NCBI GenBank assembly: GCA_964567785.1 | Contig: CAZMOK010000080.1 | Span: forward strand, 1 to 10,780 | Length of the DNA stretch: 10,780 nt | From: CAZMOK01 sp964567785 | GTDB taxonomy: Bacteria; Bacteroidota; Bacteroidia; Bacteroidales; JAGOPY01 | Reading direction: 5' to 3' | Part shown: in pieces, positions 1 to 6,893 of the stretch | Layout: every line of letters starts with the position of its first letter | How positions within the stretch are numbered: position 1 is the stretch's first letter | Notes under the pieces: generated by a model | Database searches by the model: none | What the model was told of the DNA's origin: nothing | What the model saw: the letters and a program-made list of their open reading frames with translations, nothing else | Translations under genes and position numbers: made by a program

Positions 1-35
1 CGACTGATGACGGTCTTCATTTTCCATATAATCCC

Positions 36-43
36 TACATTTG
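36..43 (+). promoter_or_regulatory. Putative Bacteroidota -7 element for the GT4-HAD-GT4 operon
   Basis: TACATTTG matches the Bacteroidota housekeeping -7 consensus TAnnTTTG exactly. It lies 21 bp before the ATG at 65, so the transcript leader would be only about 15 nt. I see no convincing -33 TTTG element upstream, and the window edge limits the view. A TAG at 44-46 closes the reading frame upstream of the ATG, so the first gene cannot start earlier. Confidence 0.4.
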
Positions 44-64
44 TAGTTTTACAAAAAAAGCTGG

Positions 65-1360
65 ATGACGGTAAACATCTTCCATTATCATCTCAATCCG
101 GGTGGGGTTACAAGGATCATTGAATCCCAGATCAGGGCCCTGAAAAGGCTTGACACCCCTCCTGAGATCCGGCTGTTTTGCGGTGATTGCGAAAACAAGG
201 ACCAGTTCAGGGAACTCGGTGTGGATCCGGTCGTTTTTGATCCGCTTAATTATATCTTTCCCCCGGCAGGGGAAAAAGTTGGGTTATACACCCTGTTTGA
301 GGAGATAAAGGATTTTATCACCAGTCATACAGACAAGGATGATATCTTTCATACGCACAATCTCAACCTTGGTAAAAACCCTGTTTTTACAGCCGTTATA
401 TCTTCCCTGATCAAGTCGGGTTACAAAGTGGTGAACCATGCACATGATTTTGCAGAAGACAGGGAATGGAACATGGATTTCCTGAACGAGGTGATCCGGG
501 ATGGCATGGACCTCGATCTTAAAGAAACCATGTATCCCGATGAACGAAATTATCTTTTTGCCACGTTGAATGATTTCGACCTGAACAGGCTGGATGGATT
601 TGGTGTTAGTGAGGAAAGAAGGTTTATACTTCCGAACCCGGTAATATTTGATAATAAAAAACCATTGCCGGAAAGAAAGGAGTCGAGGGAAGAGATCATC
701 AAAACCCTGTCGCTCGAATCCTCTAAGATAATTGTCACTTACCCGGTGAGGGTAATTGAGAGAAAGAATATTGGTGAATTCCTGCTCCTTGCTGTTCTTT
801 TTTCAGACAGGGCATTGTGGATGGTGACCCTGCCCCCGCAAAACCCGCTCGAGATCAGGAAGTATGAAAAATGGCTGGAGTTTGTGGGTGATGAAAACAT
901 CGAAGTATATTTCGAGGTTGGTAAGAAGCTCGATTTCATCCATGTGCTTAGGGGATCGGATTTTTGCATTTCAACCAGTTTCAGGGAGGGTTTCGGAATG
1001 GTTTACCTGGAACCGTGGTTAATGGGCACACCTGTAACAGGTAGGGACATCCCTTATCTTACTTCTGATTTCAGGCGTGAGGGCTTGATCTTTGATAATC
1101 TTTACACTGAAATATCCGTTCCCGGTTCCGTTGAGGATTTTTCGGATCTTCCCGCTGACGTGCAAAAGGAGGTAATCAGGAAGGCAAATAATTCAAGAGG
1201 TTTCAGGGAAAAGATCAGAGAGATGAACCCTGCATTGGACGGTCTTCTTAAAGACGTACCCGAAAAGGTGATCAATGAAAATATCAATATAATCAGAAAG
1301 AAATATTCGCTGGAGAAGTATGGAGAACGACTTATTGGAATCTATAAGGCCTTTTCTTGA
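65..1360 (+). CDS. GT4-like (GT-B fold) glycosyltransferase
   Basis: Predicted cytosolic retaining glycosyltransferase of 431 aa that would transfer a sugar from a nucleotide-sugar donor. Visible features: an N-terminal GT-B glycine loop, NPGGVTR (residues 11-17), the usual acceptor-side start of GT4 enzymes; the linker motif YPVRVIERKN (226-235), equivalent to the common GR..x.KN donor-domain motif; and an EX7E motif with E308 and E316 inside SFREGFGMVYLEP, which in GT4 enzymes contacts the donor sugar. No signal peptide or membrane segment is evident. The start is fixed by an in-frame stop at 44-46. Donor and acceptor cannot be read from sequence. Being first in an operon with a HAD hydrolase and another GT4, just upstream of a glucosyl-3-phosphoglycerate synthase, suggests (inference) that it extends a glucosylglycerate-type acceptor. 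A role in surface polysaccharide synthesis is the main alternative. Confidence 0.85.
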   Translation: MTVNIFHYHLNPGGVTRIIESQIRALKRLDTPPEIRLFCGDCENKDQFRELGVDPVVFDPLNYIFPPAGEKVGLYTLFEEIKDFITSHTDKDDIFHTHNLNLGKNPVFTAVISSLIKSGYKVVNHAHDFAEDREWNMDFLNEVIRDGMDLDLKETMYPDERNYLFATLNDFDLNRLDGFGVSEERRFILPNPVIFDNKKPLPERKESREEIIKTLSLESSKIIVTYPVRVIERKNIGEFLLLAVLFSDRALWMVTLPPQNPLEIRKYEKWLEFVGDENIEVYFEVGKKLDFIHVLRGSDFCISTSFREGFGMVYLEPWLMGTPVTGRDIPYLTSDFRREGLIFDNLYTEISVPGSVEDFSDLPADVQKEVIRKANNSRGFREKIREMNPALDGLLKDVPEKVINENINIIRKKYSLEKYGERLIGIYKAFS

Positions 1361-2243
1361 GGAAAGCGAGAAAATGCACCCTCTGGAAACAGGAGTTGAG
1401 CCCTTTACCGGTAGGTTCAACCCAAGGGCAGTGATCTTTGATATTTATGGTACGCTGTTGATCTCGGCCTCAGGAGATGTGGAAGAGGCAAGCCTTTTAA
1501 CCAGGAACCTGCAGAAAGCCCTTGATAAAGCCAGGATCCGGGTTGTTACCAGGAACGGACTGACAAGGGAAGAATTACTCAGAATGATACTTGATGAGTT
1601 TAAAGCATGCGTTAAAAGGCAGCATGAAAAAAACAAATCCGAAAACGGTGTTGCCTATCCTGAAGTTGACATCCTGGAGACCTGGGAAGTGGTAGTGCAA
1701 TATTTTATTGGTAAAGGGTTTCTGGAAGAGGGAAAGTTCAGCAATACAAAATTGCTGGCTTATATATTTGAGCTCTTGAGCAACAGGATCTATCCAATGC
1801 CCGGAATGAGGAAGGTGATACAGGAGGTCCATGGCATGGATATCCCTCTTGGCATAGTTTCCAATGCACAGGCCTATACTCCACTGTTCATGAATTATTA
1901 TCTCAATGGCAACTTTGACGATAACATGGAAATAGAGCCTTTTGATCCAAGGCTTACGATCTATTCCTTCAGGGAAAAAAGAGCAAAGCCCGATCATCAA
2001 CTGTTCAGCCTTCTCGGGTATTCACTCAGAAGCAATTTTAATATCTCTCCTGAGGAGGCGATCTATGTAGGTAACGATATGCTGAACGATGTTTATGCTG
2101 CAAGTCAGGCAGGATTGAAAACAGTTCTTTTTGCCGGCGACCAGAGGTCGTTGAGAATGAGATCTGAGCATCCCCTGGTATCCGAAACCAGGCCTGATTT
2201 CGTCATTACAGAACTTTCCCAGTTTCTTGACATAATTTCATGA
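1320..2243 (+). CDS. HAD-superfamily hydrolase with DxY motif I (phosphatase- or dehalogenase-like)
   Basis: 307-aa HAD-fold protein. Motif I is VIFDIYGTLL (residues 38-47) with nucleophile D41 and Tyr43 where phosphatases usually have the second Asp. Motif II is S181 in GIVSNAQ, motif III is K223 in RAKPD, and motif IV is VGNDMLND (250-257) with D253 and D257. A helical cap lies between motifs I and II (about 50-160). This pattern resembles the COG1011 / L-2-haloacid dehalogenase-like branch. Context, between two glycosyltransferases and near a phospho-sugar synthase, favours a sugar-phosphoglycerate phosphatase, but the missing second Asp argues against a standard one, so the function is open. 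The start is ambiguous: ATG at 1320 overlaps the previous gene by 41 bp, while ATG at 1374 (residue 19) has a better GAGGAAAG site upstream and leaves a 13-bp gap. Both keep the whole domain. Confidence 0.85.
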   Translation: MENDLLESIRPFLEESEKMHPLETGVEPFTGRFNPRAVIFDIYGTLLISASGDVEEASLLTRNLQKALDKARIRVVTRNGLTREELLRMILDEFKACVKRQHEKNKSENGVAYPEVDILETWEVVVQYFIGKGFLEEGKFSNTKLLAYIFELLSNRIYPMPGMRKVIQEVHGMDIPLGIVSNAQAYTPLFMNYYLNGNFDDNMEIEPFDPRLTIYSFREKRAKPDHQLFSLLGYSLRSNFNISPEEAIYVGNDMLNDVYAASQAGLKTVLFAGDQRSLRMRSEHPLVSETRPDFVITELSQFLDIIS

Positions 2244-2244
2244 C

Positions 2245-3699
2245 ATGGATATTTCGCATCTGCACATAGGGATTTTACATTCACTGATTGGAAAGAACGA
2301 TGGCGTTTCCATTGTGATCGACCAGGCCGTGAACAGTATGGTCAACGACCTGGAGGTGCCGCTCGGACAAATACATTTCCTGGCAGCCCATTCCTCGCCC
2401 AGGTTTAATGCCCAGACAGATGATATTTTCTGGCATAAGAATGAATCTCATAAGACCATACTCCATAATTTCGGCGGAAAGGCTCCCTTTGGACTTGATG
2501 AACTGATACACAATAAAGCATTATATGCCAAAAGGGTCATAAAGGAATTCATCAATGAGAATAAGATTGACCTGCTGATAGCCCATAACACTTCTCATCC
2601 CTATAACTTTATTACAGCAGTCGGGCTGGGGTACTATATTGAAGAGATACACAATGAAGGTTATATATGGCCCAAGGTAATGGTATGGTGGCACGATTCG
2701 TTTTTTGAACGCGACAGGTTCAGTAACCCTAACCATGTAATACAGAAATACCTGAAATATCTTCCGGGCACCTATCTGGATGGTATCGCGTTTATAAACC
2801 ACCGGCAGGTTGACCTCGCAAAACGGCTGTTCAAAGAGTACAATGCTGAAAAACTGGATCTGTTCTTTAAAGACCGTACTGCAGTTGTGCCAAATACGAG
2901 TAACATTCCCTGGGACTGGAAATCACAGTCGTGGGATAATGATGAAATTGTAAAACCCCCGCAGGATAACTACAATGATTCGTTCATGGTGGATGTAGGG
3001 CTTGAAGATGAGATTGAAAAGAGAGGGTTTGAGATCGAAGAAACTGCCATTCTGCTGCAGCACACCCGTATCGTGCCAAGGAAGAAGATAGAAGTGGCCA
3101 TTGATTTTGCCTTCAGACTTGAAAAGAAATACAGGGCACAGAGAATAAAAAAGTGCGTTGTTCTTCTTGTAAGTGGCCATTCCGGAGATGAACAGGTTGA
3201 GGTGGAATATAAAAAATTCCTCAGGGAATATTTCAAGGAGAAGGAAGATGGCAGCCCCGATGCCAATGTGATACTGATCTTCGGAGAAAACATCATCCTT
3301 TCGCACAGGGATATTATTGTGGATAAAAAGTATTACAAATTCGCAGAAATACCTTCGATTATTTCTGCCTACGGTGGCATAGGGACCTATTTCAGCGAAG
3401 TGGAGGGATATGGAAACAACCTGTTGGAAATGATATCTTTTGGTTTGCCGGTGGTGATCAATAAATATGATATCTATAAAGAGGAGATCGAGGATCTCGG
3501 TTTCGACCTTCCCTCAATAGAAAACCTTGAGCTAACAGATGAGCTTGTAGATGAGGCTTATGAGATCCTGCAGAAGCCTTCAAGAAGAAACAAGCTTGTA
3601 AGGCATAATCTCGGGATACTTAGTGAAAAACTCGACCATTGCATTATTGCAGAAAAGCTCGAGCCCCTGATCGTGAAGATGTTCACGAAGAAATTGTAG
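2245..3699 (+). CDS. GT4-like (GT-B fold) glycosyltransferase, second of the operon
   Basis: 484-aa predicted cytosolic retaining glycosyltransferase. Key features are KNDGVSIVIDQ (residues 17-27) as the N-terminal glycine loop, QHTRIVPRKKIEVAI (272-286) as the donor-domain R/K motif, and EX7E formed by E387 and E395 in EVEGYGNNLLEMISFG (385-400). It shows no obvious close relation to the first GT of the operon. Its ATG lies one base after the TGA of the HAD gene, so translation is probably coupled and the three genes form one transcript. A mannosylglucosylglycerate synthase-type activity, as described for Petrotoga, would fit the nearby glucosylglycerate genes, but this is context-based inference and no donor-specific motif was recognised. 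Alternative: a glycosyltransferase for exopolysaccharide or another glycoconjugate. Confidence 0.85.
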   Translation: MDISHLHIGILHSLIGKNDGVSIVIDQAVNSMVNDLEVPLGQIHFLAAHSSPRFNAQTDDIFWHKNESHKTILHNFGGKAPFGLDELIHNKALYAKRVIKEFINENKIDLLIAHNTSHPYNFITAVGLGYYIEEIHNEGYIWPKVMVWWHDSFFERDRFSNPNHVIQKYLKYLPGTYLDGIAFINHRQVDLAKRLFKEYNAEKLDLFFKDRTAVVPNTSNIPWDWKSQSWDNDEIVKPPQDNYNDSFMVDVGLEDEIEKRGFEIEETAILLQHTRIVPRKKIEVAIDFAFRLEKKYRAQRIKKCVVLLVSGHSGDEQVEVEYKKFLREYFKEKEDGSPDANVILIFGENIILSHRDIIVDKKYYKFAEIPSIISAYGGIGTYFSEVEGYGNNLLEMISFGLPVVINKYDIYKEEIEDLGFDLPSIENLELTDELVDEAYEILQKPSRRNKLVRHNLGILSEKLDHCIIAEKLEPLIVKMFTKKL

Positions 3700-3705
3700 T
3701 TAAGA

Positions 3706-3788
3706 AAGTCATCCGATGAATAGGATTGCTAAGTGCCGATCCAATCCGGATTTGAGGATCAATTGTTTACATCTTCATCGGATGACTT
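3706..3788. repeat. 83-bp palindromic element with perfect 15-bp inverted arms
   Basis: The arm AAGTCATCCGATGAA at 3706-3720 is repeated as its exact reverse complement at 3774-3788, with 53 nt between. The interior contains further short inverted pairs: GGATTG (3723-3728) with CAATCC (3742-3747), GATCC (3738-3742) with GGATC (3756-3760), and the palindrome ATCCGGAT (3744-3751). No T-tract follows the right arm, so it is not a typical intrinsic terminator. It starts 6 bp after the stop of the upstream operon. It may be a palindromic repetitive or MITE-like element; it could still act on transcript ends. Confidence 0.8.
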
Positions 3789-3820
3789 AGAGGCGTTATA
3801 TCAAATTCAGAAAGATTTTG

Positions 3821-3828
3821 TATCTTTT
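3821..3828 (+). promoter_or_regulatory. Weak -7-like motif upstream of the GT81 gene
   Basis: TATCTTTT differs from TAnnTTTG only in the last base and lies 46 bp before the ATG at 3875. No clear -33 element is seen at the expected distance. A separate promoter here is plausible because the palindromic element interrupts the preceding operon, but this motif alone is weak. Confidence 0.25.
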
Positions 3829-3874
3829 ATGAATCACTGATCACAATAATCAATTACAAAAATTTATCTGAACC

Positions 3875-5089
3875 ATGGGTGATTTTTATCAGAACGGAGT
3901 AGTAACAACACTGCATAACCTCAGGCACAGGGATTATCAGGACCTGGAAGGGAAACTGGAGGAATGGAAAGAAAAAAGGCCGATGGCCCTGGTTATACCA
4001 AGCCTTTATTCAGAGCTGAGCGGACCTGCTCTGGGCCATATAGTTGACGAGCTTGCAAAAGTTCCCTACCTGAATGAAATTGTAATAGGCCTCGACCGCG
4101 CCAATAAAAAAGAGTTTGAGCATGCTAAAGAATATTTCAGCAAGCTTCCCCAGCGCCACAGGGTTTTGTGGCACGACGGGCCCCGCTTGAAAGAGCTGGA
4201 TGAAATGCTGAAGATCGAAAAGCTCGCGCCTAAAGAAATGGGGAAAGGCAGAAATGCCTGGTATTGCTTTGGGTACCTGATTGCCGGCGACAGGTCGGAA
4301 GCCATTGCCCTGCACGATGCCGATATACTCACTTATGACCGGCTTCTGCTGGCCAGGCTCTTTTATCCTGTGGTAAACCCAAATTTCAATTACCGGTTCT
4401 GTAAAGGGTATTATTACAGGTCGAACAGCAATCAACTGGGAGGCAGGGTAGTGAGGCTGCTTATGACTCCTTTGCTGAGGACATTGAAGAAATTCTGCGG
4501 GCCTATGGAGTATCTTGAATACCTCGATAGTTTTAGGTATCCTCTGGCCGGGGAATTCTCAATGCGGGCCGATGTTGTAAAAACTATCAGGATCCCCAGC
4601 GACTGGGGCCTGGAAGTGGGAATACTTTCAGAAGTCCACCGGAATAACTCGCTCAACAGGATATGCCAGGTAGATATTGCCGACAGGTACGACCATAAGC
4701 ACCAGCCTGTTTCTGAAGATAACCCTGAAAAGGGCCTGTCGAGGATGACCTTTGATATTGCAAGAGCAATCTATATCAAGCTGGCCCAGAACGGCATCGT
4801 CTTTTCCAACGGTATGTTCAGGTCGATCAGGTCCACTTACCTGAGGATTGCCCTCGACCTTGTGGAACAATACAACAGCGATGCTGTGATCAACGGTTAC
4901 GATTACGACAGGCATGGCGAGGAGCGGATGGTCGATATTTTTGCCACCATGGTGTACAATGCAGGCCTTGAGGTGCTGAAAAACCCGGATCATGGTTCTT
5001 TCATCCCAAGCTGGAAAAGGGTCAAGAGCGCCATCCCCGATTACCTCGACTGGTATCACGAGGCAGTGGAGCTTGATAATAAGGATTGA
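3875..5089 (+). CDS. gpgS: Glucosyl-3-phosphoglycerate synthase-like GT81 glycosyltransferase
   Basis: 404-aa GT-A fold enzyme expected to make glucosyl-3-phosphoglycerate from an NDP-glucose and 3-phosphoglycerate, the committing step to glucosylglycerate. Diagnostic blocks in order: ALVIPSLYSE (38-47) and IVIGLDRA (69-76) of the nucleotide-binding half; GKGRNAW (123-129); the metal-binding DxD in LHDADIL (D148, D150); GGRVVRLLMTPLL (189-201), which parallels the GRVTxLxxxPLL segment of mycobacterial GpgS; YPLAGEFSMR (222-231), parallel to the PLxGEYA segment; DWGLEVGIL (243-251); and QVDIADRYDHKHQ (265-277) with the conserved late His residues. It is longer than actinobacterial GpgS (about 320 aa), with an extra C-terminal helical part. 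Mannosyl-3-phosphoglycerate synthase (GT55) is less likely from these blocks. No Shine-Dalgarno is visible and the leader is AT-rich. The next two genes supply a matching breakdown route. Confidence 0.82.
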   Translation: MGDFYQNGVVTTLHNLRHRDYQDLEGKLEEWKEKRPMALVIPSLYSELSGPALGHIVDELAKVPYLNEIVIGLDRANKKEFEHAKEYFSKLPQRHRVLWHDGPRLKELDEMLKIEKLAPKEMGKGRNAWYCFGYLIAGDRSEAIALHDADILTYDRLLLARLFYPVVNPNFNYRFCKGYYYRSNSNQLGGRVVRLLMTPLLRTLKKFCGPMEYLEYLDSFRYPLAGEFSMRADVVKTIRIPSDWGLEVGILSEVHRNNSLNRICQVDIADRYDHKHQPVSEDNPEKGLSRMTFDIARAIYIKLAQNGIVFSNGMFRSIRSTYLRIALDLVEQYNSDAVINGYDYDRHGEERMVDIFATMVYNAGLEVLKNPDHGSFIPSWKRVKSAIPDYLDWYHEAVELDNKD

Positions 5090-5101
5090 TACGTGTTCGG
5101 G

Positions 5102-5126
5102 TCCTCCTTCGCTTCGCTACGGAGGA
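5102..5126. repeat. REP-like hairpin
   Basis: TCCTCC (5102-5107) pairs with GGAGGA (5121-5126) around a 14-nt-or-shorter loop containing CTTCGC. It starts 12 bp after the stop of the GT81 gene. The block CCTTCGC..GCT..GG.AGG recurs at 9924-9943, so the two look like copies of one REP-like family. There is no T-tract immediately after it. Confidence 0.55.
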
Positions 5127-5142
5127 TAAATGTTAAGGTGTT

Positions 5143-5159
5143 AGGAAAAGCTCCTTTTT
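5143..5159 (+). terminator. Weak intrinsic-terminator-like hairpin
   Basis: AGGA (5143-5146) and TCCT (5152-5155) form a 4-bp stem with a 5-nt loop, followed directly by TTTT. The stem is too short to be convincing. It could partly separate the GT81 gene from the phosphorylase-kinase pair. Confidence 0.2.
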
Positions 5160-5164
5160 AAAAT

Positions 5165-5192
5165 GTAAATTGTAAACCGTAAACTGTAAATT
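5165..5192. repeat. Heptamer array (GTAAAYY x4)
   Basis: Four contiguous 7-bp units: GTAAATT, GTAAACC, GTAAACT, GTAAATT. The array ends 4 bp before the GTG start of the phosphorylase gene, so it occupies the region where a ribosome-binding site would lie. It is one of several 7-bp arrays in this window's spacers. Confidence 0.8.
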
Positions 5193-5196
5193 CATT

Positions 5197-6891
5197 GTGT
5201 TATCGCAAAAGATCCGTAACAGGCTGAAGAATATTTACAGGGAATCGATCAGTGAAGCTGAGATAGACGACATCCTGAGCCTGGTTCAGGACTATAAAAT
5301 AAGCTCCCCGGAGAGCAGGCTCTGGAGCCACAAGGATGTCATCCTTATAACCTACGGAGACTCGATAAAAAAGGAGGGTGAAAAGCCCCTGGCCGTACTG
5401 AAGGGTTTTCTTGATGATCAGCTAAAAGAGGAGATCTCAGTGGTCCACCTACTTCCTTTTTTTCCATACAGTTCCGACGACGGTTTTTCAGTGATCGATT
5501 ACCTGCAGGTGGATCCCGTATTAGGTACCTGGAAGGAGATAGATGAACTAAGGAAGGAGTATGACCTGATGTTCGACCTTGTTATCAATCACATTTCCTC
5601 AAAAAGCGGATGGTTCCTGAATTACCTGGAAGGAAAATCACCCGGAAAGAACTTTTTTATTGAAGTTGATCCTTCCACTGATCTTTCAAAGGTTATACGA
5701 CCCAGGAGCCTGCCGCTGCTTACCCCGGTCAGGACAAAGGAAGGCATGAAACATGTGTGGACAACCTTCAGTGATGACCAGATCGACCTCGACTTTTCAA
5801 ACGTCAGGCTTTTGAAAGAGATGTTAAGGATACTCCTGGAATATATCCACCGGGGAGCGAGGATCATCAGGCTTGATGCCATAGCCTATCTCTGGAAGGA
5901 GATAGGCACTTCCTGCATCCATCTTCCCGAAACACATGAGATGGTAAAGTTGCTCAGGGATGTTGCCGAAACTGTTAAGCCGGGGACCATAATCCTTACT
6001 GAAACCAACGTTCCGAACAAAGAGAACCTGAGCTATTTCGGAGATGGTGACGAGGCCCATATGATCTACCAGTTCAGTCTGCCCCCATTGCTGCTGCACG
6101 CCCTTTTCAACGGGAACTCAAAATATCTCAACGACTGGATCAAAGAAATGCCTCATCCACCCGAGGGCTGTACCTACTTCAATTTTACAGCTTCCCACGA
6201 TGGGATAGGGGTAAGGCCTCTCGAAGGACTTCTGCCCGAAGAAGAGAAAAAGGACCTTTATGAGGCTGTTAAAGCCAGCGGAGGCCGCATAAGCACAAAG
6301 CGCAATTCCGACGGTAGCGACAGTCCTTACGAACTGAACATTACCTATTTTGATGCAATGAAAAGGAGCAGCAACGGTGTGGATAACTACCAGGCGGAGC
6401 GTTTCATGGCATCACAGACTGTAATGATGGCGCTGCAGGGGATACCTGCCTTTTATATCCACAGTCTGCTGGCCACCGAAAATTATTATGAAGGTTTTAA
6501 GGAAACAGGAAGGGCAAGGACCCTGAACAGGAGAAAATGGGATCTCAGGGAGTTGGTGAATGAGCTGGAAAAAGACAAACGAAAGAAATACATCCTTGAC
6601 GAGATCAAAAGAAGGATCAGGATACGGAAAGAACAAAAGGTATTTGGGCCTGAAAACCCACAGGAGCTGATCGAAGCCGGTGAGAAAATATTTGCTCTGC
6701 GACGGCATGATCAAAAAGACAATGAGCTGTTTTCAATAACCAACCTCACAGAAGAAGAGATATCTTTGAATATGGATAAAATAAGCCGGGGTAAGTATAA
6801 GTTCAGGGATTTGATAGAAGAAAGTATCACTTCCCCGGGTGAAGCGCTGAAACTTGCGCCTTACCAGACGGCCTGGCTGATCAAAGGTTAA
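5197..6891 (+). CDS. GH13_18 sugar phosphorylase, probable glucosylglycerate phosphorylase
   Basis: 564-aa (beta/alpha)8 alpha-glucosyl phosphorylase of the sucrose phosphorylase subfamily. Expected reaction: glucosylglycerate + Pi to alpha-glucose-1-phosphate + glycerate, in the cytosol. Visible motifs: SSDDGFSVIDY (92-102); conserved region I DLVINH (127-132); region II IIRLDAIAYLWK with R225 and nucleophile D227; region III ILTETNV with acid/base E269; region IV TASHDGIGVR with H334 and D335. The acceptor-loop stretch RPRSLPLLTPV (168-178) is typical of the subfamily. The length exceeds classical sucrose phosphorylases (about 490-505 aa) and fits the glucosylglycerate-type branch (about 550-590 aa; E. 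coli YcjM is the familiar example). The glycerate kinase 2 bp downstream and the GT81 synthase upstream support glycerate rather than fructose as the leaving group. The start is GTG at 5197; an in-frame TAA at 5173-5175 rules out a start much further upstream. Confidence 0.8.
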   Translation: MLSQKIRNRLKNIYRESISEAEIDDILSLVQDYKISSPESRLWSHKDVILITYGDSIKKEGEKPLAVLKGFLDDQLKEEISVVHLLPFFPYSSDDGFSVIDYLQVDPVLGTWKEIDELRKEYDLMFDLVINHISSKSGWFLNYLEGKSPGKNFFIEVDPSTDLSKVIRPRSLPLLTPVRTKEGMKHVWTTFSDDQIDLDFSNVRLLKEMLRILLEYIHRGARIIRLDAIAYLWKEIGTSCIHLPETHEMVKLLRDVAETVKPGTIILTETNVPNKENLSYFGDGDEAHMIYQFSLPPLLLHALFNGNSKYLNDWIKEMPHPPEGCTYFNFTASHDGIGVRPLEGLLPEEEKKDLYEAVKASGGRISTKRNSDGSDSPYELNITYFDAMKRSSNGVDNYQAERFMASQTVMMALQGIPAFYIHSLLATENYYEGFKETGRARTLNRRKWDLRELVNELEKDKRKKYILDEIKRRIRIRKEQKVFGPENPQELIEAGEKIFALRRHDQKDNELFSITNLTEEEISLNMDKISRGKYKFRDLIEESITSPGEALKLAPYQTAWLIKG

Positions 6892-6893
6892 CG

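Noticed and set aside
6..72. GATGACGGT at 6-14 and again at 64-72, possible duplication around the first start codon
   Set aside because: The match does not extend cleanly, and the first copy is at the window edge without context.
1575..2000. 141-codon minus-strand frame opposite the HAD gene, and a similar one at 4010-4435 opposite the GT81 gene
   Set aside because: Both oppose well-supported coding sequence and show no motif or promoter; typical opposite-strand shadows.
3700..3874. Possible small gene or riboswitch between the GT operon and the GT81 gene
   Set aside because: No plausible small open frame or known riboswitch core was recognised; the palindromic element explains the structure.
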